The notes: generated by a model from the letters alone, not told the origin. 64,000 bases of DNA from Paramecium sonneborni (GCA_905182985.1 CAJJDN010000008.1:810626-874625), one strand, 5' to 3'; counted from the first letter of the stretch, positions 14,349-25,918 are shown. Numbers and translations: made by a program.

Positions 14349-14455
14349 GGATCATTAACTTGTAATAGTATCTTGCTTATGAGTATTATTCTATCCAATT
14401 TTAATATTATACATCTTAATATATATTATAAAACTATTTAGATAAAGATTAAATC

Positions 14456-15598
14456 TCATTACTATTTTATCTTAAGCTTTTTTAAGAGAGTATTAACAAA
14501 AACAATGATTTTTCTAGCTTATCTAAAATTCAACCTAGGATCACAAGCCGTTGTATACATTTTTGGATTGATCTCTTCATCATTTTCAATACATTCACTT
14601 ACATCATAAGGAGTGCATTCTAAATGTATTCCAGCTGGTTATTCATTGTTTTATTCAAGTATATTAAAAAAGTGTTGTATTTCAAACATAATATCTTCTA
14701 TTCTTCTAATCTTATGTCCATTCTTTTCTAAACCATTTCCATGCATAGGATCTAAGAAAAAGGAGACATTTAATTTTTCATCATTCTTCCAATTAATAAT
14801 ATCTTTTAATTTATCTAATTTATTCTTTCCTAATCTTATTATTGCAAATACTCGTCCATCTTCATTTTTTGGATTCAACAATTTAATTACATTAACAAAT
14901 TCACTTTTATTAATAGTCCATCCAATCTAACTTAAATTTAATAGAATACCTTAACTCCAATAGGATTATATATTCCCTTAATAAAATTGCAATGAGCATG
15001 TTCATATAGTCTAGTTCTATCACCTATCCAAGGGAAATGAGTATTGGAAAGATAATATTGATTATCTTCATGTAATTTTACAAACGTAGATTCATATCCT
15101 AAATGCAAACATTCATGTGAAACCCATATCTACTGACCTTTGTATTTACGAAGAGCATCTATTCCCTTTTTTGAGTAATGTGCACCTAATAATAAACGTA
15201 AAGGATCAGGATCTCTATCATCTCTACTCAATGAATTTATTAAATCTCCTCTATAATTTAAAGTCCCATCTTTTTCATGCAATTATGTTCTAGGTTTTGC
15301 AAATTATCCACAAGTTCTTCCAATTACTATTGCATTTAATATTTAACCCATACTCTTTATTATTTACATTTCATACATCATAAAAACTAAATTTCTCCTT
15401 CCAATGTTCTTCTGTGCATTCAGTATACATCTCTGCGCAATCTCCTAATTATAAGATGAATTTCTCTCCTTTACTAACTTTTATCATTTCATTCTTGAAA
15501 TTATTTATCTCATCAAAACTTAAAATTCCTGGAAGTTTCTTTAGTTTTTATACAGTCTCCTAACTAATATTCTAGATTAGATTACTATAAATGCTCAT
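14456..15598 (-). CDS. Class II (plant-type) DAHP synthase
   Basis: First enzyme of the shikimate pathway: phosphoenolpyruvate plus erythrose-4-phosphate gives DAHP. The frame runs from MSIYSNLIQN to a stop at 14456-14458, about 370 residues. Class II landmarks in order: LQLGDCAEMYTE (metal-binding Cys), QFAKPR, LNYRGDLIN, WVSHECLHLGYE, WIGDRTR, FIKGIYNPIGVKV, GRVFAIIRLG, FLDPMHGNG, AGIHLE and CDPRLNFRQA. Metal and substrate residues appear intact. It is shorter than bacterial or plant enzymes (about 450) and lacks the long N-terminal extension. Two short introns are needed, one after FSFYDV and one near NPIGVKV. Its start lies 99 bp from the divergent neighbour's. The call is confident; its origin (vertical or transferred) cannot be judged from the window. 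Confidence 0.9.
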
Positions 15599-15697
15599 CC
15601 TAATATACTGGCTATTGTTAAATTGGATATTTCTTCCAACTATCCACATTCCACTCATTCTCTTAATTCATTAATTAATTTTTAATTTTGGTTCATC

Positions 15698-16084
15698 ATG
15701 AGTACTATTTAACCGAAATATGCTACATACCAAATAGATGGCACTGGTATCCATCTCTCTAATACAATATTTAGGTAGAGATATGTATATCTCATTTAAT
15801 AATGGAGGAACTCTTAAAACTATCCCTAATTACAGCCAACAAAAATATCATAGTGTAACTCCTTAGAGAAGAAACGTAAGAAGCATTAGTCATAATACTA
15901 AAATGATACACTATCATAATAATGGAACTGGAAGAGATCTCTATATTTCGTAAAATATCTTATTTTCTATTGTAGCTAAGATTCTGATATTTCTAATACA
16001 TCATTCTTAAGAGGCTTACGCAATTATTAAAGAACCTATTAAACTCCAAAAAAATTTAGAATTAGAATCAATAAATATATATGA
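15698..16084 (+). CDS. Small protein with two GTGRD-x-YI motifs
   Basis: About 110 residues, beginning MSTIQPKYATYQ. A 28-nt intron interrupts the first motif. Once removed, the protein shows DGTGRDMYISFNNGG and later HNNGTGRDLYISQDSD, separated by a basic segment (TPQRRNVRSISH). It ends in FLRGLRNYQRTYQTPKKF and a TGA at 16082-16084. A second intron, 26 nt, falls inside the second motif. I recall GTGRD-Y-I motifs in small conserved proteins of ciliated and flagellated protists, but cannot name the family, so no function is assigned. A ciliary structural role is a guess. It shares a 99-bp divergent promoter region with the DAHP synthase gene. Confidence 0.65.
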
Positions 16085-16314
16085 TTCTTTTATAATAAAA
16101 AATCCATTCTTCTCATATATTCTTATCGTTAAAAATTTTTTTTCTTCCCCATAAGCCTCCCAAAAATTAATTATTAATATTCTAACCTATTCTCTTTGAT
16201 TTACTGATTTCCTCAAAAAAAATAGACCTATACTGAAATTCTCTTAATTCTTAATATCAATGTCTTCAAAACAACTTCAAATATTTTATCATTCTACTAA
16301 ATTATTTATCTCAT
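16001..16314 (-). CDS. Possible small hydrophobic protein, doubtful
   Basis: With one 23-nt intron removed, an antisense frame starts MRQIIYCFEDIDIKNQENF and continues through RILIINFWEAYGEEKKF and FIIKESYIFIDSNSK to a stop at 16001-16003, about 95 residues. The alternating hydrophobic/charged pattern is protein-like. However, it overlaps the end of the better-supported plus-strand gene by 84 bp, and in this code a chance frame of this length is common. No family is recognised. Listed only so it can be tested with transcripts. Confidence 0.2.
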
Positions 16315-17266
16315 AATTTATTAATTTATATACTTACTAAAATTTATTGCACAGCTTATTCACATTTTAGTGTGATATTGATTTATATTCATATATTTAG
16401 ATTTAACAAAATCCAAAATTTAATAACAATTTTATATCTTAAAAAGCTTCGAATCCTGAATTTGGAACGAAAACTTCTCATTTTTTAAATAAATAATTAT
16501 TATAAAATTTATAAACCTAAATAAATACTGATTAAATAGATGATTGAATAAATTATGTTCATGCTTTATATTCATAAATTTCAATATATTATTGAATTTC
16601 ATATTTACTACAATTTATTCATAAAATATAATATAAATATTGGCTTTTTTTAATATTAAAAAGTTGTCAAAAAGTGAACTTAAAAAACTAGCTTAAGTGA
16701 GAACAAACTAAATGTAGTTATGAAAGCTTTTTCAAGAGTGGCTTGTTAGAAAACAATTTCAATTTAATTTAAAAACAAAAATTATTAAAATATCTAATTG
16801 AAAGAATAATAAAATTTAAAGAACTTAAAGGAAAATTGATGAAAAGGATATTTAGATGAAGTTTAAAACAATTCATGATTTGGAAATTATAGCAAATTGA
16901 ATTTAATAAGTTTAGTTTGAAAGTAGAAATTATCTATAATCTGAAAACTCAAACGAAAAATTATTTATGATGATTAAGTGATGTAATTCAATTTTTACTC
17001 TTTAAAGTGTTGGAAAGTCTTCTCATGAATTAAGGGTACGAAGAATAGGAAAAAATTGGCAAGATATTCGGTTAGTGATGCAAGTGACATATAAAAAAGG
17101 TTAATAAAAAAAGGAAAAATATCGAAGATGTGATATTTTTAATAATGTAGAAAGAGAAAATCAAATTATATATAGGATAATTTATAAATAATAATGGTTA
17201 TCTTTTTAATATATTAATTATCAATAATAAAATTCAGAAATTTTTTTAATCGTTAAATAATTTAAA
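16315..17266. other. Long AT-rich spacer, no gene recognised
   Basis: Nearly 1 kb with frequent TGA in all frames and no recognisable product. This is long for a ciliate somatic chromosome where neighbouring spacers are mostly below 300 bp. From 16940 it belongs to the first copy of a 1.37-kb duplication. Confidence 0.5.
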
Positions 17267-18307
17267 ATGGACTCACTTTTTGGACTATTTGATTAGTTTC
17301 TAAGAATAAATTTGACTTATTACCCCTAAAATTAACAAGCATACATATCAGAAAGTTGGGAATAATTTTTAAGTTTATTATAAAGTTAACCACTTGATTA
17401 TGGAAAAATTTACACATTAATAAATAGAATGACTTATGAAGATATAACATCTGGAAAAAATGAAAGATAAGGCTCTAGTTAAAGATAAGTAGCTCGTAAT
17501 ATTACTGCAGCATCTTCACCAAGAATAGTTTCATCATCTGTGTCAAAAAACAGTATTTAGATTTTTAATTAAATCAAAGGCACTAATATATTGTCAAAAA
17601 TTTCATAAATGGATAATGCAGCCAGCCCAAAAATTGCAGTTTCTAATCTTGCAAGTTAGCAGTCATTAATTAATAAAAATTCATTACAATAAAATGTGAA
17701 ATAGCAAGTATTTTTTATTGTTACATAGTAAATGATAGAAGAATTTAATAGAAATTTGTTATTGAGCAAAATAAAGGAATTATAATTTAACTATTCAGTT
17801 TCTACAGATAAACTTTATGCTATCGCAAAAATATTTTAATCTAAAGAGAGTTAGCCAATTTCAAAATCACCGATAAAATACCCATTAAATCAATATGTAA
17901 ACAAATCAAGAGGAAGTAATCATAGTGCAGAGCATTATAAAATTATTGCTTGATTTGTTATAATTTCTTTTTTAATAAGTTATTAGAAAACTATTTATTC
18001 TAAAAAAATCTTTAGAAACTATTTTATAAGATATTAAAATAATTTCAATAAATGAATTTAAAATATTATTTATTAAGTGTAAAGTTTTTATTTAAAATAA
18101 TGATGTTTAAAAAATATCTTAATGAAAAATACTAAATTCCTTAAATCAAACTATTTTATCATATTGATAGAAATTGAAATTTATCTAAAATTTACCAAAA
18201 TAATCGAACCTGTTTATTTTTATGAGCAAGATCTAAATTATTAAGTTCGGATTCATTTTCATTTGGTCTTTAGAATCCTAATAGTTTTATTTAAAATATT
18301 TTGAGAT
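16940..18307. repeat. Direct duplication A, copy 1 (about 1,368 bp)
   Basis: The segment beginning TCTGAAAACTCAAACG and ending TTTTGAGAT recurs at 18309-19676, at an offset of 1,369 bases, with no difference that I noticed. The two copies are separated only by a single N at 18308. Two identical copies abutting an unknown base are what unmerged overlapping contig ends look like, so this is probably one locus represented twice. Confidence 0.85.
17267..17953 (+). CDS. Hypothetical Ser/Gln-rich protein (duplication A, copy 1)
   Basis: About 220 residues beginning MDSLFGLFDQFLRINLTYYP and ending AEHYKIIA before TGA 17951-17953. An in-frame 21-nt intron (GTATTTTTT...CATAG) probably interrupts it before QMIEEFNRNLLLSKIKEL. 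The N-terminal 60 residues look folded (SESWEQFLSLL, DYGKIYTLINRM). The middle is Ser/Asn/Gln-rich and probably disordered. No family is recognised. An identical frame occurs in copy 2. Confidence 0.6.
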
Positions 18308-18308
18308 N
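18308..18308. other. Assembly gap (single N)
   Basis: One ambiguous base separates the two copies of duplication A. It marks a scaffold join whose true length is unknown. Confidence 0.95.
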
Positions 18309-19676
18309 TCTGAAAACTCAAACGAAAAATTATTTATGATGATTAAGTGATGTAATTCAATTTTTACTCTTTAAAGTGTTGGAAAGTCTTCTCATGAATT
18401 AAGGGTACGAAGAATAGGAAAAAATTGGCAAGATATTCGGTTAGTGATGCAAGTGACATATAAAAAAGGTTAATAAAAAAAGGAAAAATATCGAAGATGT
18501 GATATTTTTAATAATGTAGAAAGAGAAAATCAAATTATATATAGGATAATTTATAAATAATAATGGTTATCTTTTTAATATATTAATTATCAATAATAAA
18601 ATTCAGAAATTTTTTTAATCGTTAAATAATTTAAAATGGACTCACTTTTTGGACTATTTGATTAGTTTCTAAGAATAAATTTGACTTATTACCCCTAAAA
18701 TTAACAAGCATACATATCAGAAAGTTGGGAATAATTTTTAAGTTTATTATAAAGTTAACCACTTGATTATGGAAAAATTTACACATTAATAAATAGAATG
18801 ACTTATGAAGATATAACATCTGGAAAAAATGAAAGATAAGGCTCTAGTTAAAGATAAGTAGCTCGTAATATTACTGCAGCATCTTCACCAAGAATAGTTT
18901 CATCATCTGTGTCAAAAAACAGTATTTAGATTTTTAATTAAATCAAAGGCACTAATATATTGTCAAAAATTTCATAAATGGATAATGCAGCCAGCCCAAA
19001 AATTGCAGTTTCTAATCTTGCAAGTTAGCAGTCATTAATTAATAAAAATTCATTACAATAAAATGTGAAATAGCAAGTATTTTTTATTGTTACATAGTAA
19101 ATGATAGAAGAATTTAATAGAAATTTGTTATTGAGCAAAATAAAGGAATTATAATTTAACTATTCAGTTTCTACAGATAAACTTTATGCTATCGCAAAAA
19201 TATTTTAATCTAAAGAGAGTTAGCCAATTTCAAAATCACCGATAAAATACCCATTAAATCAATATGTAAACAAATCAAGAGGAAGTAATCATAGTGCAGA
19301 GCATTATAAAATTATTGCTTGATTTGTTATAATTTCTTTTTTAATAAGTTATTAGAAAACTATTTATTCTAAAAAAATCTTTAGAAACTATTTTATAAGA
19401 TATTAAAATAATTTCAATAAATGAATTTAAAATATTATTTATTAAGTGTAAAGTTTTTATTTAAAATAATGATGTTTAAAAAATATCTTAATGAAAAATA
19501 CTAAATTCCTTAAATCAAACTATTTTATCATATTGATAGAAATTGAAATTTATCTAAAATTTACCAAAATAATCGAACCTGTTTATTTTTATGAGCAAGA
19601 TCTAAATTATTAAGTTCGGATTCATTTTCATTTGGTCTTTAGAATCCTAATAGTTTTATTTAAAATATTTTGAGAT
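18309..19676. repeat. Direct duplication A, copy 2
   Basis: Repeat of 16940-18307 (see copy 1). After this copy the sequence continues uniquely with TTTTAATCTCTGTG, whereas copy 1 runs into the N. That is the geometry expected when two contigs overlap by about 1.37 kb but were joined end to end. Confidence 0.85.
18636..19322 (+). CDS. Hypothetical Ser/Gln-rich protein (duplication A, copy 2)
   Basis: Same reading frame, start and stop as the gene at 17267-17953, shifted by 1,369 bases, with no difference noticed. It should be counted as one gene if the duplication is an assembly artefact. Confidence 0.6.
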
Positions 19677-20663
19677 TTTTAATCTCTGTGTGTAATTACG
19701 AAGCTATCTAAGATCCTATTTTAAAATATATTCGAATCTTTTTCGCCAAGTAAAATTAGCTTAAGATGGAAATTTGTAAAATGATAATCTTGAGTGTTCG
19801 TCAATTAAAATTAATTATGCTTATTTAATTCATTTTTCAACTTGATTATATATTTAAAATTTAGCTTAATGAAAAGTTCTGAAACATTGTAATAAGTTAT
19901 GTAGAATATTAACTAATATTAATTTATAATAGATATTATTTTCAATCTATAAGGTACAGACATTAAAATTCTGAGAAAGGGTAAGTATTGTTATGCAACT
20001 GAAGGCGATTTTTTATATCTGATTCACAAAAACAAATCAATAATAATTTAAAATGAAGAATTTAGCAGAAGTCTTGAATCTAGAGAAATAATTCCAATCA
20101 TTCAATCGGCACAAATTCTAAATTCTTGTATAAAAACTTGAATTGACCTATCTTGGTCATAAGTTTCTCTTAAAAATAAAAATTGAGTGAAATTTTATTG
20201 ATGGAATAATTTTATCAATATTTTGAAAGTGAAATGATTTATTTTTTTCCAAAAATAAAAAAAAAAAATAGATAATAAGTTCTTTGGCATCATGTTGAAA
20301 GACCAAAATCAGAGGTCTTAACTATCACAACAATCAAATCTAAATAAAACCATATTGATGAGATTCAATTTCTTCTAATAGAATTCTTAATCCTAAACTA
20401 ATTTATTTCTAAAGTAGTCTTTTTTAGAATCAAAAAGGAAAATTGAATTTTTCAAAAAATACCTATAATTTTATATATATATTATATGTCTTCTTAATAC
20501 ATTTAAAGGTTATGATTTTTAAAATAAAGAATGTACTCTTTGAAATACGATTGGAAACTACATAAATTATTGTAATGAAAATGGTTTTATTATGATAATT
20601 TCTTATTTACAAAAAATATAAATATAGTATTTAATCATTATTTTTCAGGATTATTATTATTTT
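19323..20663. other. Gene-free AT-rich stretch
   Basis: About 1.3 kb with no recognisable coding, RNA or repeat feature apart from the tail of duplication A (to 19676) and the start of duplication B (from about 20617). Short frames such as one starting near 20053 (MKNLAEVLNLEKQ) end quickly and have no support. Confidence 0.45.
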
Positions 20664-21726
20664 TCATTAATTTTGGTAATCCTTTACTTCGTTTTTATAA
20701 TTTACTAATTTAACTATATATTTCTACCTTTTAGAAGCAAACAAGAGATTAATGTTTGCTAGCAACACTTAGTAAGGGACAGTTGGTAATTTATTAGTCT
20801 TCTTTTCTGGGTGTTTGAATTGACATCTTTCTCCATAACAACAATAACTTTTATTTTAAATATTATTTATACCCGTCTTAGCTGTAATTTTTACAAGTTT
20901 TAGTCTTGTAATTAGAAGGAACATGGGTTTTTTCTCTTACTTCATCCTTTCCATGTGCAAAGGCACACTAATTTTATAAATATATTATACCTATTAACCA
21001 TAAGGACAATATCCTTCAATTGCCCAATATTTACAAATCTAAACAGAATTTAATAACGAATTTACTTCAGTTTTGACTTTAACCTTGTAGGAAACCTTTT
21101 TGTTCTTTTGCTGGCAAGGAATTACTTCATCCAAATATTCGTCTGAAATACTCTCACTAAACCTTTAACAATGTTTCATACCAACTCTTTGTAGAATGAT
21201 TGCTATCAAATTCATCATATGAAATTAGTTAATTCATTTTAAATAAAGTAATTAATATCTTATTTTAAAATCTTAATAATATTATTAAAGCCAATCCAGA
21301 CTATATAAATTAAAGATAATGCGTATTTAATAATATTATTAAAAATTAGAAATTGCCGGGATTACAAAATTTAAATTTTCCAGAACCATCACCTTAAAAT
21401 TAAAAGTTTTTTTATGAACAAAATTCTTCAATTTCTATTGCTCAATCAATCATGCCTTAATCTTTATTGTTTAAATTTTCTTTTTAGATCGTTTAAATAT
21501 TTTACCTTAATCAATATATAATACCAATTTTAAAATAACTCAATTTCAAATTAAAACATAATAATTCCCGATAAGAATTAGTCCAATAATTACTTGAATT
21601 ATTTATTTAATCATTTTATTATATTCCTAGCAACTATCCTCTAAATATGTATAAAGACTAAAATTTTCTTGGTTGAAAATTTTCGAGAGATAATGACTAA
21701 CTAGGTATTTAGGAAAATTAAAGAAA
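20617..21726. repeat. Direct duplication B, copy 1 (about 1,110 bp)
   Basis: Starts TATAAATATAGTATTTAATC and ends just before the N at 21727. It recurs at 21728 onwards with an offset of 1,111 bases. The only difference noticed is one A more in the AATTAAAAGAA run at the extreme end, typical of low-quality contig ends. Probably the same locus twice. Confidence 0.85.
20664..21237 (-). CDS. Tandem CCCH zinc-finger protein, ZFP36/TTP-like (duplication B, copy 1)
   Basis: Tandem C-x8-C-x5-C-x3-H proteins bind AU-rich mRNA elements and recruit decay factors. After MNQLISYDEFDSNHSTK and a 25-nt intron, the first finger reads CKYWAIEGYCPYGQQC then AFAH. A linker of about 19 residues ends NYKTKT, matching the YKTEL lead-in of TTP fingers. 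The second finger is CKNYSQDGYCCYGERC then QFKH. Spacings in both fingers fit 8-5-3 exactly once two further introns of 23 and 25 nt inside the fingers are removed. About 165 residues, stop TGA at 20664-20666. The same gene appears in copy 2. Confidence 0.85.
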
Positions 21727-21774
21727 NTATAAATATAGTATTTAATCATTATTTTTCAGGATTATTATTATTTT
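21238..21774. other. Spacer with scaffold join
   Basis: Region upstream of the CCCH gene, containing the single N at 21727 that separates the two copies of duplication B. No gene or RNA recognised. Confidence 0.5.
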
Positions 21775-22837
21775 TCATTAATTTTGGTAATCCTTTACTT
21801 CGTTTTTATAATTTACTAATTTAACTATATATTTCTACCTTTTAGAAGCAAACAAGAGATTAATGTTTGCTAGCAACACTTAGTAAGGGACAGTTGGTAA
21901 TTTATTAGTCTTCTTTTCTGGGTGTTTGAATTGACATCTTTCTCCATAACAACAATAACTTTTATTTTAAATATTATTTATACCCGTCTTAGCTGTAATT
22001 TTTACAAGTTTTAGTCTTGTAATTAGAAGGAACATGGGTTTTTTCTCTTACTTCATCCTTTCCATGTGCAAAGGCACACTAATTTTATAAATATATTATA
22101 CCTATTAACCATAAGGACAATATCCTTCAATTGCCCAATATTTACAAATCTAAACAGAATTTAATAACGAATTTACTTCAGTTTTGACTTTAACCTTGTA
22201 GGAAACCTTTTTGTTCTTTTGCTGGCAAGGAATTACTTCATCCAAATATTCGTCTGAAATACTCTCACTAAACCTTTAACAATGTTTCATACCAACTCTT
22301 TGTAGAATGATTGCTATCAAATTCATCATATGAAATTAGTTAATTCATTTTAAATAAAGTAATTAATATCTTATTTTAAAATCTTAATAATATTATTAAA
22401 GCCAATCCAGACTATATAAATTAAAGATAATGCGTATTTAATAATATTATTAAAAATTAGAAATTGCCGGGATTACAAAATTTAAATTTTCCAGAACCAT
22501 CACCTTAAAATTAAAAGTTTTTTTATGAACAAAATTCTTCAATTTCTATTGCTCAATCAATCATGCCTTAATCTTTATTGTTTAAATTTTCTTTTTAGAT
22601 CGTTTAAATATTTTACCTTAATCAATATATAATACCAATTTTAAAATAACTCAATTTCAAATTAAAACATAATAATTCCCGATAAGAATTAGTCCAATAA
22701 TTACTTGAATTATTTATTTAATCATTTTATTATATTCCTAGCAACTATCCTCTAAATATGTATAAAGACTAAAATTTTCTTGGTTGAAAATTTTCGAGAG
22801 ATAATGACTAACTAGGTATTTAGGAAAATTAAAGAAA
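21728..22837. repeat. Direct duplication B, copy 2
   Basis: Repeat of 20617-21726 directly after the N at 21727. Unique sequence resumes at about 22838. Interpreted as an unmerged contig overlap. Confidence 0.85.
21775..22348 (-). CDS. Tandem CCCH zinc-finger protein (duplication B, copy 2)
   Basis: Same as the gene at 20664-21237, including both 8-5-3 zinc fingers and all three intron positions. Probably the same gene represented twice by the assembly. Confidence 0.85.
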
Positions 22838-24105
22838 ATAAAAATACTAAAATACAAGCTAAGAAGAACTTCTTAGAGAAAATCAAGGCCATTAGGTTTC
22901 TATTGTCATAATTTCTTTTGCTTGAATTATTTAGTCAACTAATTTTAATTCTACTTTATGATAAAGTATCAAAAATTTCATTTTAGTGGATTATTTATAT
23001 TTGAAAGATGGAGTAATTATAAATTTAAAATGAATAGACAGAGAGTTAAAATAATGACATTTTAAATAAACCTTAAGATACTTCAATAAAACAATAAATA
23101 TTTTTTATATTGAATTTAGTCTAGTCTTATCGTATCATTAATTAGATTTATTCATTAAATTTTATTTGATGAATAATCTCACAAGAGTTTGATTTATTAT
23201 AATTTAAATTATTCTTATTTCTATTTGATGTCAAATAAAAAAATATTTCCCTTTAATTAAAGTTGTTTAAAATAAAATAATCACAGAAAATAATGAAAAT
23301 AGCTAAAAATCTAATTAGGCAATAAAATGCATGTAAAGCGAGCAGTTGGATTTATCGTCATTTTGATTTCGAAATGTATCTAGGATTAAAAAATAATAAA
23401 ATATTTTAATAAATACATTATTAAAATAAATTTGATGATATAAAATCAAAGAAATAAAAAATTATGTTGAGCTTTAGTTGTTTTGAAGACAAAGGCTCCC
23501 TACTTTTAATTTAGAATCATTTTGAAATGATAAAAATTTGAGAGAAAGTTAATAATTGAACTGAGATTGGGTAATTTAAGTTAGGAAAATGATAATTATA
23601 ATAAACTCAAACGTCGTACAAATTACTTAAGTGTCGTGAAAAATGATTCAAAATTATGTGAAGCTTGTTGAAAATGAAATATTCTTTTTGTGTTTTTTAC
23701 ATTATTATATATCAGTAAGAAATTAATTCTTCATGTTACTATTATTATTTTCATATATTATCTGTATAAAATTAAAAACTCCCCCTAATTCAGTTTATTT
23801 AGATATTCCTTATTATATATTATTTTTCTTTAGATTCATTAAGTTTCTTGATAGGGGAAGCGAATAGATAAATCAGACAATATATATTTTTAATTTTAAT
23901 TTAGACTCTTATCTTAACATAAATCATGTAATAGTTGTGTTAGAAAATAAAAATAATTATATAATGAAAAATAAATTAAATTTACATCTTTATCATATAA
24001 AATCTTAGTTTTGTTCCACAAAATTCGAAACAAATATTGTTTAAAATCATAAACTGATTAATTTTATGGCCCTTATATTATTTAATTAATTGTTATTGAA
24101 TACGA
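22349..24105. other. Longest gene-free stretch of the window
   Basis: About 1.75 kb with no supportable product on either strand: frames are short and TGA is frequent. From 22838 it is unique sequence. It precedes the protein kinase gene and must contain its promoter. I see no tRNA cloverleaf, terminal inverted repeat or tandem array here, but RNA genes without clear consensus could be missed by eye. Confidence 0.45.
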
Positions 24106-25898
24106 ATGTCAAAAAAGACTGTAGGAACAAAATACGAATATGAACTTTCAAATAGATTAGGACAAGGAGCTTTTGCTGAGGTGTACAAAGGGAAAAATAA
24201 AGTTACAGGCGAAGTAGTGGCTATAAAAGTTATAAAAAGATCACTTTTGGCAAAATATGGGTATGTAAATATTTCTATTTGTTTAAAGAGATGACATTCT
24301 CAGATAAATTCATTAAGAAGTTAGTATATTACAATAATTAATGCTTTCTATGAGAAAAACCTTGTGTCCATTTATAAATAAAATTTATGAATGCCTTGAA
24401 ACATCAAATAATATATATATAGTTTTGGAGTTTTGCAATTAAGGAACATTGTTGGATAAAATAAAAAAGTCACGTAAGCTGCCTGAAGATGAGGCCATAT
24501 TTGTGTTTTTCTAACTAATTCAGGCTTTAGATTTTTTATGTGACAACAATATTGCACATAGAGACATCAAACCTGAGAATGTATTCATTAAAGATGGAGT
24601 CTATAAATTAGGAGATTTTGGATTTGCAGGTCAAAAGTCTCTATACAACACTCATTTAGGAACATATCCTTATATGGCTCCAGAATTCTTTAATTCAAGT
24701 TAATATGATGGAAATTAAGTGGATATATGGGCTATAGGATTACTATTTCATGAAATTTTATTTGGAGAAATCTATTTCATAGGAAATAGTCAATATGAAG
24801 TGTCTCAAAAGATCTTAAATAAAGAATATAAATTGGGAACCCAACATTAATGTTGTAAAGAGATCCGTGATTTATTGCCAAGAATGATAGAGAAAGATAA
24901 AACAAAAGTAATAATGATTGAATATCTTTTATAGCGTATTACAGCTAAGCAAATATTGGAATTGCCATTATTTAAAAAATTCAAGTATGATAGTCGATAT
25001 TTGGAGATTGAGAAGAAAGAGAGAGAATTTTGGTAGTAATTCTTGAAGAATGAGAATAATCAAACTGAAGAAGACATAAAAAAGGCCTAAAAAGAGGAAG
25101 AAGAAAAATAGCGATAAGAAGAAGAAAAAAAACAACGACTAGCCTAGGAAAAATTATAAAAAGAAGCAGAACAAAAGAGAGAGAAAATTCGTTAAGAGAT
25201 ATCAAAAATTATTAATATAGTTAATGAAATGAGAAATGGCATAACAATAATAATCAAACTATGCGAATTTCTTTAAACAAACTTTAGCCATATATGCAGA
25301 TATGATATTTTCTACATCCTTAAGTAAGGCTATCAGTAATAACATTTATTGAAAGAGAAATTGGATGCAGCTCAAATTCTCACAAAAGAAGATCATTAAG
25401 ATTTTGAATAGATTGGTTAGGAAGCGTGGGATTACTTTTATTAAAACCAAGAGTTTTATTTTTATTTTTATTAGTAGAGTGCAAAGTTTATTAGCTGATA
25501 TTGAGCATGATCGAGATCAATTAAGAAAGGATTATGTTAATCAATTGAATTATTTGAATAATCTAACAAGCAGCCAATATAATGGCTATTTATAAGAATT
25601 TCAATCTGTAAAATTTTAATAGATTTATTAGGTTTCAGATCTAGATATCGCTAATGGAATTCCTGAATAATTATTTTTAGAGCAAATGGCTTCAACGGCC
25701 ACTTTTTTAAATAGTGAATTGTCAATTTAGCATGAATAAAAATTTTAATAATTACTAAGAAAAGCAATTATTTGGATTCTTGCTGTTGCCTAATTTGAAG
25801 ATTTGATTTCTGGAAGGAAAGTTAATATCTCAAAATTTTTGAGATGCATAGATAGTGATTAGGTTGATGAAATGAAAAAATGCTTATATTCATAATGA
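24106..25898 (+). CDS. ULK/ATG1-like serine/threonine protein kinase
   Basis: Kinase domain at residues 8 to about 270: Gly-rich loop RLGQGAFAEVYKG, catalytic Lys in VVAIKVIKRS, catalytic loop IAHRDIKPENVF, DFGFAGQ, APEFF, and DIWAIGLLFHEILFGE. The first exon ends after LLAKYG, where a 28-nt intron begins. A 27-nt in-frame intron precedes RITAKQILELPLFKKF. The C-terminus is a strongly charged coiled coil (KKAQKEEEEKQRQEEEK), then an Asp/Gln-rich region with LADIEHDRDQLRKDY, ending KKCLYSQ with TGA 25896-25898. UNC-51-like placement rests on the N-lobe and catalytic loop and is tentative within the kinome. All catalytic residues are present, so it should be active. The next gene starts 20 bp downstream. 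Confidence 0.82.
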
Positions 25899-25918
25899 TA
25901 TATATTATTAAATAATAA

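Noticed and set aside
14613..14930. Plus-strand Ser/Phe-rich frame
   Set aside because: Shadow of the DAHP synthase gene; the minus strand carries DPMHGNG, HLE and CDPRLN.
16940..19676. Genuine tandem gene duplication or mobile element
   Set aside because: Near-identical copies separated by exactly one N, without target-site duplication or terminal inverted repeats, fit an unmerged contig overlap better.
22838..24105. Possible tRNA or ncRNA in the long spacer
   Set aside because: No cloverleaf-compatible arms or B-box-like promoter could be identified by eye; a covariance-model search would be decisive.
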